Shown piece after piece: positions 57,193-64,000 of a DNA stretch of 64,000 nt (positions within the stretch are counted from its first letter, which is position 1; each line of letters starts with the position of its first letter). The translations under genes were made by a program, and so were the position numbers. Origin of the DNA: DAOUKH01 sp034421515 (GTDB taxonomy: Bacteria > Chloroflexota > Dehalococcoidia > SHYB01). The stretch spans positions 7,641 through 71,640 of the forward strand of contig DAOUKH010000061.1 in the NCBI GenBank assembly GCA_034421515.1. Direction: 5' to 3'. Below the pieces are notes generated by a model that was given only the letters and a program-made list of their open reading frames with translations, did no database searches and had not been told where the DNA came from.

Positions 57193-59256
57193 CTACCCCG
57201 CGCCGTTGGTGGAGGACTCGCCGGTGATGGCCCAAGGCCAAGGGCCGTAGCGATGCATGTATTCCTGGGGCGGGCGCTCTTGTTCCCAATCCTTCAGGAA
57301 CTCGTGGTAGGGCTTGCCGCGCTTGAGGCGGCCGGCGCGCTCGGTGGAGCGCAGGCGGGCGGTCTTATTTTCGTCTACCAGACCCGTGGCCTCGTCGAAC
57401 GCGACGTGATAGACGTGCTGCGCCGTCCACGCGGAGCAGATGCCCTGCTTGACGTCGGCCGCCACGGCTTCGGGTTGCCTTTCGAGGGGGTCGCCGTAGC
57501 CGCCGGCCGAGTGTCCCACCGCGCCGATGGCGTCGCCGTTGAGGAAGAGCTCGGTGAAGCTCATCTGGGTGGGGTGCGAGGGGATCAGGTCCTGGGCGTC
57601 GAGCATGTCGTGAAAGGTGCGGGGCAGCGTGATGCTCGGATCTTCGAAGAGTTCGCTCCACGGGATTTGCCGGATTTCCAGGAAGGGCGCGTTGCCGCCG
57701 GCGTAGCCGCCCATGATGCCGGGCTCCGCCGAGAACTGGGTCATGCTGTTGGCGTGGAGGATACGAAGCGGCGAGGATGCGCCGTGGATGATGTAGGTGA
57801 TCCCCACGCCGTCGCCGCCGCGGTGTTTTCCGTAGCCGGCCTGGTCGGTCATCATCGTCCGGAAGAGCGCGAGGTAGGGGTAGCGGGTCTCGACCCATTC
57901 GATGTCGCGGGAGTCGCCGAAGCCGGCGTACCAAAAGACCGCGGCATCCGTGCCGTCGCGCTCGACGGTTGCGCCGTTGCCGGAGGCGTTGGAGACCTCG
58001 ATGCGGGTGTAGCCGAAGACGCGGCCGTACTGGTCGCGGCCTCCCGCCTGGAAGTGGCCCTGGCCGCCGCCGGTGCCGATGGGGGTGATGATGTAGTCGC
58101 GGTAGGGGCTGTCGAACATCATCTTCACGAAGCAGGTGTGCATGTAGTTGGTGACCGGACCGAGGAGCCGGAGGTTGGTCGAGATCGCGTCCTCGTCGGG
58201 CGGATTGGCCCAGGTGTTCTCCGGCGCGATGACCGTCAGGGGCTGCAGGACGGCGGCGCTCACCGGCAGGTCGGAGAAGAGGTACTGCATCAGGTCCGCC
58301 GCGAGCAGGGCTCGGACCATGTGGGGCTTGGCGTTCAGCGCCGTGCCGGTCGGCGGCGACGAGCCGGTCATGTCGATGGTGAGGGAGTCGCCCTTCTTGT
58401 CGATCGCGATGTGCGCCACGCTGAGGGCGTGCTCGATGCCGCCGACGGTATCGAAGAAGTAGGCGGTGCGGTAGATGCCGTCGTTCATCGAGCGAATGCG
58501 GTCCTTGGCGGCCTCGGAGATCGTATCGAGCATCTTGCGGATGAGGCCGACGACGAAGTCCTTGCCCTTCTCTTCGCACAGCTCGAGGATGCGCTCGCGC
58601 ATCTTCAGGCAGGTGGCCATGCGGGCGCGCATGTCTCCCATGAACATGCGCTCGTCGCGCACCATGAAGGCCATCATCTCCGAGATGTCGCTCTTGAGGG
58701 TGAAGTTCTCGGCGATCTTCACCGGCGTCACGTGCAAGCCTTCCTCGAACCTCGACTTCGCCGCCGGCGTGTAGCCTCCGGGCTCGCCGCCGCCGACCTC
58801 GGGCTCGTGGTTGCAGGCCGCGCCCCACGCGATGATCTCGCCTTCGTAGAAGATGGGGATGAAAGTGATGAAGTCGGGCAGGTGAATACCGCCGTAGATC
58901 GGCTCGTTGCAAAGGAAGAGGTCGCCGTCATTAATCCCCACCGAGGGGTCGTCGGTGAAGTGCTTGAGCATGTACTTGACGGGGATCGCGCCCGTCGCGG
59001 CGTGCAGGTAGGTGCCGCCGGAGCCGATGACGAGGTCGCCCTTGGCCGAGAAGACGGGGACGATGCAGTCGGAAAGCTCCAGGTGGGGGGCGAAGCCCAT
59101 GTTGACCAGGTTCTGCTTCATCTCCTCGCAGAGGAGCTCCATGCGCGTCATGTAGACGGAGAACTCGCTCGGGGAGATGGCGGCGGCGGCGTCAAGCTCC
59201 GCCTGCGTGGGGGGCTCGAGGCCGATTTGGTCGAGGACGTCGCGGTCTACCGGCAT
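57193..59256 (-). CDS. Hydantoinase B/oxoprolinase family subunit (acetophenone/acetone carboxylase alpha-like)
   Basis: A 687-residue HyuB-type protein. Hallmarks: ISPSEFSVYMTRMELLCEEM at the N-terminus, DLFLCNEPIYGGIHLPDFITFIPIF, GGEPGGYTPAA, SGSSPPTGTALNA-type DMTGSSPP, and GHFQAGGRDQYGR with GKHRGGDGVGI near the end. In acetone and acetophenone carboxylases this subunit binds the carboxylation metal site. The ATG at 59256 is two bases after the HyuA-like stop; a longer frame to 59622 is a shadow. Part of the four-gene coupled set 57193-63753. Confidence 0.88.
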   Translation of the reverse strand: MPVDRDVLDQIGLEPPTQAELDAAAAISPSEFSVYMTRMELLCEEMKQNLVNMGFAPHLELSDCIVPVFSAKGDLVIGSGGTYLHAATGAIPVKYMLKHFTDDPSVGINDGDLFLCNEPIYGGIHLPDFITFIPIFYEGEIIAWGAACNHEPEVGGGEPGGYTPAAKSRFEEGLHVTPVKIAENFTLKSDISEMMAFMVRDERMFMGDMRARMATCLKMRERILELCEEKGKDFVVGLIRKMLDTISEAAKDRIRSMNDGIYRTAYFFDTVGGIEHALSVAHIAIDKKGDSLTIDMTGSSPPTGTALNAKPHMVRALLAADLMQYLFSDLPVSAAVLQPLTVIAPENTWANPPDEDAISTNLRLLGPVTNYMHTCFVKMMFDSPYRDYIITPIGTGGGQGHFQAGGRDQYGRVFGYTRIEVSNASGNGATVERDGTDAAVFWYAGFGDSRDIEWVETRYPYLALFRTMMTDQAGYGKHRGGDGVGITYIIHGASSPLRILHANSMTQFSAEPGIMGGYAGGNAPFLEIRQIPWSELFEDPSITLPRTFHDMLDAQDLIPSHPTQMSFTELFLNGDAIGAVGHSAGGYGDPLERQPEAVAADVKQGICSAWTAQHVYHVAFDEATGLVDENKTARLRSTERAGRLKRGKPYHEFLKDWEQERPPQEYMHRYGPWPWAITGESSTNGAG

Positions 59257-59258
59257 GG

Positions 59259-61391
59259 CTAGCGCTGCTCCAGGATTCCCGTGAGGTATTCGTCGAGCGT
59301 GTAGGTCATTTCGCGAGGGATGATGACGGTGGTGTCGCTGGCCTCGACGATGGCGGGGCCGCGGACCAGGTTCCCCGGCGCGAGCTTGTCGGCGTCGTAG
59401 ATGCTCGTCGCCAGACGCCCCTTCGCGTCCGGCCAGTAGACCTCGCGCTCGCCGAGATGCGCCGCGCCGGGGTCTTCGCCATCGCGCGGGTAGGTGGGCA
59501 GGCGCGGCTTCTCCAGCGGCGCGGTGACGAAGAGGTAGAAGTTGTGAATGATGATGGGCGAGCCCGGCTCGAGCGCCGCCTCCGTATAGCGGTTGACATA
59601 GGCCCGGGTGTAGGCCTCGCACACCGCTTGCACGTCCTCCGGCGATTCGAGGGTGACGACCGGCGAGCGCACCCGCATCACGTTGTGCTGGCGGGCGTAG
59701 GACATGTCCATTTCGAGCTCGAAGACGGCCTGCTCGGGCTCGAAGCCCTCGCCGCGCACGTCCTGAATGGCTATGGCCTGGAGTGCGCCGACGGCCTTGT
59801 TGAAGTCGTCGAGGTCGTCCAGGTAGGGATCCGACTTCGCGGGGTCGAACATGGTGACCTGGCGTGACGCCTCGTAGCGCTGGCGGAAGTCCATGATCGC
59901 GCCGCCCAGCGCGCAGAAGACGCTGGCGTGGGGGAAGGTCATGATCTTGGGGGCCTTGAGCAGCCCGTTGTAGCCGGCGCAGTGTGTCGGTCCTGCGCCG
60001 CCGTAGGCGAAGAGGACGAAGTCGCCGGCGGCGTGTCCCCTGAGCGAGATTTCCTTGACGATGATGTTGCCCATCTTCGCGTCGATGATCTCCTTGACCA
60101 TCGCCGCCGCCTCCTCGGGCGAGGCGCCCATGGGCTTGCCCAACTGCTCCAGCGCCTGCACCGCCTTCTCGCGGTTAAGCGGCATCTTGCCGCCGAGGAA
60201 GTTATCGGGATTGAGGAAGCCGAGGACGACGTCGGCGTCGGCGACCGTGGGCTCGACGCCGCCGAGGTCGTAGCAAGCGGGGCCGGGGTTCGATCCGGCG
60301 CTCTTGGGGCCGACTTCGAGCCTGCCTGCCAGGGCTTCGTTGGTCCAGGCCACGGAGCCGCCGCCGGCGCCGATGGAACTGACTTCGAGCATGGTGTTCT
60401 CGGTGGCCCAACGGTCGATGACCGGCCAGTCGACGTAGGACTGGCACTGGCCGTCGATGACCATGCCGTAGTCGAAGCTTGTGCCGCCCATGTCCGTCAC
60501 CAGGACGCGGGGGAGGTCGTAGATGCGGGCGAGGTGGGCGCTGGCCATGAGGCCGGCGACGGGGCCGGCGCCGAAGGTGTCGATGGCGCGGGTGCGGGGC
60601 ACCTTGGCGACGCCGCCGATGTTGTTGAGCAGATAGAGCGGCTTGCGGTAGCCGTAGTCGCGGAGCTGCTCGGTGAGCAGGGAGAGCTGCTCGCTCATGT
60701 CGCGGTGCAGATACCCGCTGAGGACCGCGACGTTCGACCGGGTGTACTCGTGCCGCTTGGGCTGGACGTCGCTGGAGAGGATGATCGGCATGGCGCCGAG
60801 GTAGTAGTCGGGGTACTCCTCCTCGATGACCTCGCGCACCAGCTGCTCGTGGGCGGGGTTCCGGAACGACCACAGCAGGGAGACGATGAAGCCCTGCGCG
60901 CCCTGATCGACGAGGTGCTGCACTTTCCGGCGCACGTCCTCCCGGTCGATGGGGATGAGCACGTTCCCGTTCATGTCGATGCGCTCGCGGAGGCCGACGG
61001 TCATGTCGAGGGGGATCAACGGCTCGGGCTTCACGGCCCTGTGGAGCTGCCGCCGCTCCTGCACCGGCAGGCCGTCGGCCCACTGGCGCGACCGTCCGAT
61101 GATGAGGACGTGCTCGTGGCCGGCGGTGGTGATGAGGCCCAGCTTGGGGCCCGTCCGCTGCAGCAAGGTGTTGAGCCCGCTCGTCGTCGAATAGCGGATG
61201 ACGTTGGACTGCCCGATCAGCTCTTCCGAGGAGAGGTCGACCTGGCGGGCGAGGTCTTCGATGCCGCGACGGAAGCCGACGCTGAGGTCGTAGGCCGTGG
61301 TGGGGGTCTTGCTGCGCATGATCCCACCGGGCCCGACGAGCACGCAGTCGGTGAACGTGCCGCCGATGTCGATGTCGATGGTGAAGCTCAT
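59259..61391 (-). CDS. Hydantoinase A/oxoprolinase family subunit, second copy (ApcC-like)
   Basis: A 710-residue HyuA-type ATPase subunit. FTIDIDIGGTFTDCVLVGPGG is the N-terminal phosphate loop of the ASKHA-like fold; VTDMGGTSFDYGMV is the second loop; GAGPVAGLMASAHLAR and FAYGGAGPTHCAGYN follow. In acetophenone carboxylase two HyuA-like subunits (ApcA and ApcC) phosphorylate the ketone enolate and bicarbonate. It overlaps the small subunit upstream by ATGA. Confidence 0.9.
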   Translation of the reverse strand: MSFTIDIDIGGTFTDCVLVGPGGIMRSKTPTTAYDLSVGFRRGIEDLARQVDLSSEELIGQSNVIRYSTTSGLNTLLQRTGPKLGLITTAGHEHVLIIGRSRQWADGLPVQERRQLHRAVKPEPLIPLDMTVGLRERIDMNGNVLIPIDREDVRRKVQHLVDQGAQGFIVSLLWSFRNPAHEQLVREVIEEEYPDYYLGAMPIILSSDVQPKRHEYTRSNVAVLSGYLHRDMSEQLSLLTEQLRDYGYRKPLYLLNNIGGVAKVPRTRAIDTFGAGPVAGLMASAHLARIYDLPRVLVTDMGGTSFDYGMVIDGQCQSYVDWPVIDRWATENTMLEVSSIGAGGGSVAWTNEALAGRLEVGPKSAGSNPGPACYDLGGVEPTVADADVVLGFLNPDNFLGGKMPLNREKAVQALEQLGKPMGASPEEAAAMVKEIIDAKMGNIIVKEISLRGHAAGDFVLFAYGGAGPTHCAGYNGLLKAPKIMTFPHASVFCALGGAIMDFRQRYEASRQVTMFDPAKSDPYLDDLDDFNKAVGALQAIAIQDVRGEGFEPEQAVFELEMDMSYARQHNVMRVRSPVVTLESPEDVQAVCEAYTRAYVNRYTEAALEPGSPIIIHNFYLFVTAPLEKPRLPTYPRDGEDPGAAHLGEREVYWPDAKGRLATSIYDADKLAPGNLVRGPAIVEASDTTVIIPREMTYTLDEYLTGILEQR

Positions 61392-61741
61392 GAGGCCGCA
61401 CCGTCCGGACCGAGATGCTTGCGCTTCAGCGCGTCGACGTCGAGCTCCATATCACGCGTGATGGGATGGCCGGGGGGAAGGTATTCCGTCTCGATCATCA
61501 CCGAGCAGCCTGGGCAGTAGAACTCCAGGATGCGAACCCACTCCTTGTCGGAGCTCATCGTGTAGCGGTACTTCTTGGGGTCGAGGTGCGGGTGGTGCAC
61601 CGTCTTGGGGTCGCGCGCGTAGACGAGCATGAACTCCTTGTAGTTTTCGCGCGCCGGGCCGTGCTCCCGCTCGCAGCGGTTGCACGTCCACAGCTCCTGT
61701 TCGAGGTCGATATCGAGGTATTCGGTGATGCGGACCTTCAC
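61388..61741 (-). CDS. Acetone/acetophenone carboxylase gamma-type small subunit (ApcB-like)
   Basis: A 117-residue protein. EYLDIDLEQELWTCNRCEREHGPARENYKEF starts the family, with two Cys pairs, CNRC near residue 20 and CPGC near residue 76, that form a zinc site; LEFYCPGCSVMIETEYLPPG is the characteristic C-terminal block. Length fits ApcB-type subunits (about 120) better than the AcxC of acetone carboxylase (about 170). ATGA overlaps on both sides with the two HyuA-like genes show tight coupling. Confidence 0.85.
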   Translation of the reverse strand: MKVRITEYLDIDLEQELWTCNRCEREHGPARENYKEFMLVYARDPKTVHHPHLDPKKYRYTMSSDKEWVRILEFYCPGCSVMIETEYLPPGHPITRDMELDVDALKRKHLGPDGAAS

Positions 61742-63753
61742 GACGATCGCTCCAGTACGCCGTTGCCGAAGGCGTCGACGCTATACGTCCAGCCGGCGGG
61801 CGCGACGACGGTGGAGTCGACGGCCTCGATGATCGCGGGGCCGTCGGCGGCGTTCCCCGGCTTCAGCTTGTCTGCCGCGTAGACCTTCGACGGAGCGGAC
61901 TCGCCGTTCCGATAGACGTCGCGCTCGCCCTTCAGCGCGGCCTTGGGGCTGCGCCCCGCGAGCTCGCGCTCCTTGATGGCGACGCGGGGCGTGGCGCAGG
62001 CGGCTCGGAGCGTGACCGAGCGCAGCCTGAGGCCCACCGTCTTTGCGCCGTTCCGGAACTGCTCGGGCGATTGGGCCTCGACGGGCGATGGGACGGTGCG
62101 GCGGTCGTCTCCCGCCTCGATCACCGCCTCGGCCTCGAACGCGATTTCGCTTTCTTCGAAGCCTTCGCCGAGCATGTCGCGGGCCGCGCGGGCCTTGAGG
62201 TCGGCGACGGCGTCGTTGTAGCGGGTTACGGAGCCGGACTCGTCGAGGTCGACGTTCAAGGTGGCGTCGTAGAAGTGGGCTACGTCCATGAAGGAGGCGC
62301 CCATGGCGCTGGCGACGCCGGCGAAGGGGAAGACGATGATCTTGCGGATGCCGACCGCTTCGGCGTAGCCGCAGCAGCGCAGGCCGCCGCCGCCGCCGAA
62401 GGCGAACATGGTGACGTTGGCGGGGTCGAGGCCGCGGGCGTCGAGGGCCGCGGCGAGGCTCTTCGCCACGTCGCCCTCCGCTTGACGGGCGGCCTTGTCG
62501 GCGGCCTCTTCGAGGGAGACGTTCAGCCGGCGGGCGACCCGCCGCTGGAAGGCTCCGCGGGCGCGCTCCGCGTCGAGGGACCGCTTGCCGCCAAGGAAGA
62601 AATCGGGGTTGATGTTGCCGAGGATTACGTCGGCGTCGGTGAGGGTAGCGTCGTTGCCGCCGAGACCGTAGCAGGCGGGGCCGGGGAGGGCGCCGGCGCT
62701 CTCGGGGCCGACGCTGACGCCGCCGGAATCGCCGTCGGCCTTGACGATGCCGCCGCCGCCGCCGCCGACGGGCTCGACGTCGATCATCGGGGTGCCGACG
62801 GCGATGCCGTGGACCGCGGGCTCGGCGCTGAAGGGCACCTCGCCGCCGGCCACGACGCCGATGTCGACGCTGGTGCCGCCGACGTCGACGGAGACGAGGT
62901 CGTCGATGCCGTAGAGCTCTTTGGCCAGCCTTGCGCAGCCGACGAGACCGGCCACGGGGCCGGAGTTGTAGGTGTTGAGCGCGGTGGTCTTGGCGACGCG
63001 CGCCGTCCCGCTCCGTGAGTGCGCTACCAGGAGGGGGAGCTTGAAGCCGGCCTGCCGCAGCAGCTCGTCCGACTTGTAGAGCGAGGTCGCCACGCCGCGG
63101 TGGAGATAGCCGTTGAGGATTGCGGTGTTGCGGCGCAGCGGGTCGTCGCCGCTGCTGAGCTCGGACCCCAGCCAGGTATGCACCGAGCCGAGATAGTAGC
63201 GGGGGTATTCTCCGTTCACCACGCGGCGGGCCAGGAACTCGTGGGCGGGGTTGGCGAGCGCGCCGTCGAAGCTGATGACGATGCCCCTGGCGCCGTCGTC
63301 GAGCATCCGCTCCATCGCCAGCCGCACGTCCTCTTCGTCCAGCGAGCGCCGGACATCGCCCGACGGCGTCACGGACTCGGAGAGCCCGACGACCAAGCCG
63401 GGATCGACGATGCCGGCGAAGACTCCGGCCGCCGCGCCATTGGTAAGCGCTTCCTCGGTGCCCTCGGTCACCATGATGCCCAGCTTGGGTCCGTTCCGCT
63501 GGAGCAACATGTTGGTCGCCACCGTGCTGGAAAGCCGGACGACGGAGCACCGGGCGAGCAGCCCGGCGGTGTCGAGGCCTGCGAGGGCGGCAAGCTCCTC
63601 AACGCAGCGCACGAAGCACTCCGTGAGGTCGTGGGGGGTGATGTCGACCTTGGCCCAATGGACGTTCGACCCATCGCTCAGGACGCCGTCCGTGAACGTC
63701 CCGCCGATGTCGACGTCGATGGTGTAGGTCTCTGTGGAGCGCCGCGCCGCCAT
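61738..63753 (-). CDS. Hydantoinase A/oxoprolinase family subunit, first copy (ApcA-like)
   Basis: A 671-residue HyuA-type subunit. YTIDVDIGGTFTDGVLSDG at the N-terminus, LSSTVATNMLLQRNGPKLGI, SVDVGGTSVDIGVVAGG, FAFGGGGGLRCCGYAEAVG and EAVDSTVVAPAGWTYSVD near the end. The ATG at 63753 is chosen because the family start follows within ten residues; the frame is open to 63891. First gene of the operon, with a promoter upstream and a divergent CoA-transferase gene. Confidence 0.9.
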   Translation of the reverse strand: MAARRSTETYTIDVDIGGTFTDGVLSDGSNVHWAKVDITPHDLTECFVRCVEELAALAGLDTAGLLARCSVVRLSSTVATNMLLQRNGPKLGIMVTEGTEEALTNGAAAGVFAGIVDPGLVVGLSESVTPSGDVRRSLDEEDVRLAMERMLDDGARGIVISFDGALANPAHEFLARRVVNGEYPRYYLGSVHTWLGSELSSGDDPLRRNTAILNGYLHRGVATSLYKSDELLRQAGFKLPLLVAHSRSGTARVAKTTALNTYNSGPVAGLVGCARLAKELYGIDDLVSVDVGGTSVDIGVVAGGEVPFSAEPAVHGIAVGTPMIDVEPVGGGGGGIVKADGDSGGVSVGPESAGALPGPACYGLGGNDATLTDADVILGNINPDFFLGGKRSLDAERARGAFQRRVARRLNVSLEEAADKAARQAEGDVAKSLAAALDARGLDPANVTMFAFGGGGGLRCCGYAEAVGIRKIIVFPFAGVASAMGASFMDVAHFYDATLNVDLDESGSVTRYNDAVADLKARAARDMLGEGFEESEIAFEAEAVIEAGDDRRTVPSPVEAQSPEQFRNGAKTVGLRLRSVTLRAACATPRVAIKERELAGRSPKAALKGERDVYRNGESAPSKVYAADKLKPGNAADGPAIIEAVDSTVVAPAGWTYSVDAFGNGVLERSS

Positions 63754-63803
63754 GGTTGGGTGAGGCAGGGGAGCCTGAGGCAGCGCCCCGCCGGGCGTGA
63801 GAC

Positions 63804-63832
63804 ATTGTAGCTTATCCGCCGCCGTATGAGAA
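63804..63832 (-). promoter_or_regulatory. Promoter of the carboxylase operon
   Basis: On the minus strand TTCTCA (63832-63827), 17-base spacer, TACAAT (63809-63804); predicted start near 63797, leader about 45 bases. A TAGAAT box on the plus strand at 63864-63869 is a candidate -10 for the divergent CoA-transferase gene, so the 140-bp gap could be co-regulated. Confidence 0.55.
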
Positions 63833-63893
63833 ATGGGGCCGTGGAATAGCCCCGGCGCTGGGGTAGAATGGCCACGCTCAAGGAGCGGCAAAC

Positions 63894-64000
63894 GTGGAAA
63901 AGTTCCGGCTTGATAAGGAATCGATGGCCCTCCGGGCCGCCAAAGAACTCGAAGACGGCATGTGCGTCAACCTCGGGTTCGGGATACCGTCGCTCGCCGC
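63894..64000 (+). CDS. CoA-transferase subunit B (3-oxoacid CoA-transferase-like), 5' part only
   Basis: Only the first 35 codons are in the window. They read EKFRLDKESMALRAAKELEDGMCVNLGFGIPSLA, matching the start of the beta subunits of succinyl-CoA:3-oxoacid and acetate CoA-transferases (RAAKEL then DGxxVNLGxGIPxL). GTG at 63894 has AAGGAG eight bases upstream. Its position, divergent from the ketone-carboxylase-like operon, suggests activation of the 3-oxoacid product to its CoA ester. Subunit A would be expected to the right. Confidence 0.78.
   Translation, partial: MEKFRLDKESMALRAAKELEDGMCVNLGFGIPSLA

Noticed and set aside
57025..61520. Very long plus-strand frames (57025-59262, 59928-61520) opposite the carboxylase genes
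   Set aside because: Val/Asp/His-rich antisense shadows without motifs; the minus strand carries full HyuA/HyuB signatures.

Overview
The window looks like a chromosome segment of a high-GC bacterium, most likely a Chloroflexota member related to Dehalococcoidia or SAR202-type lineages. This is inferred from the character of the 16S rRNA gene, from 16S and 5S genes that each stand alone without a 23S partner, and from a catabolic gene set of LLM-class monooxygenase, F420-type reductases, several amidohydrolases, CoA-transferases, RidA proteins and hydantoinase/ketone-carboxylase subunits. No taxonomic search could be run, so the assignment is tentative. Genes are dense, GTG and TTG starts are frequent, and 4-base ATGA or GTGA overlaps are common, so most genes sit in translationally coupled operons.

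Region by region. 1-6.7 kb: two amidohydrolases, a GNAT acetyltransferase, a luciferase-like oxidoreductase, a DUF7662-PIN two-gene module, and a DUF35 plus cysteine-less thiolase pair. 6.7-11.1 kb: a minus-strand operon moaB/mog - trmD - rplS - priA. 11.1-15.9 kb: a small membrane protein, an NDH-2 fused to a cyclic-nucleotide-binding domain, two small unknown proteins, a Ca2+/Na+ antiporter and an enoyl-CoA hydratase. 16.0-23.3 kb: an isolated 5S rRNA with its own promoter and terminator, ribosomal protein S1, ClpC, and a DUF11-repeat surface protein. 23.3-25.7 kb: an isolated 16S rRNA gene with a consensus promoter, preceded by two arrays of 10-bp tandem repeats. 25.7-30.6 kb: a tandem duplication of an F420-type reductase that left a gene remnant, then the minus-strand operon tenA - queA - FrnE-like thioredoxin-fold gene - SDR. 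The FrnE-like gene has an in-frame TGA exactly at the first position of its CPFC motif and is a candidate selenoprotein gene.

30.7-37 kb: a plus-strand housekeeping run acpS - nnr - coaX - coaBC - tyrA - aroA (lipid/CoA cofactor and aromatic amino acid synthesis). 37-45.3 kb: dienelactone hydrolase, an ABC-2 exporter, a fatty acid desaturase, an O-methyltransferase, a double-domain CoA-transferase, and several copies of a dispersed intergenic hairpin element. 45.3-53.2 kb: an Lrp-type regulator, a dehalogenase-like hydrolase, an NCS2 permease with a cytoplasmic extension, a HAD hydrolase, an 11-residue repeat protein, an alpha/beta hydrolase, a three-domain RidA protein and an M24 peptidase. 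53.2-64 kb: a DUF4160/DUF2442-HTH pair with an operator-like inverted repeat, then an operon whose order (HyuA-like, small zinc-type gamma subunit, HyuA-like, HyuB-like) matches acetophenone/acetone carboxylases, followed by a UroD-family protein, a gene remnant, a DUF1330 protein and a ThDP enzyme. A divergent CoA-transferase subunit B gene begins at the right edge, which suggests ketone carboxylation followed by CoA transfer.
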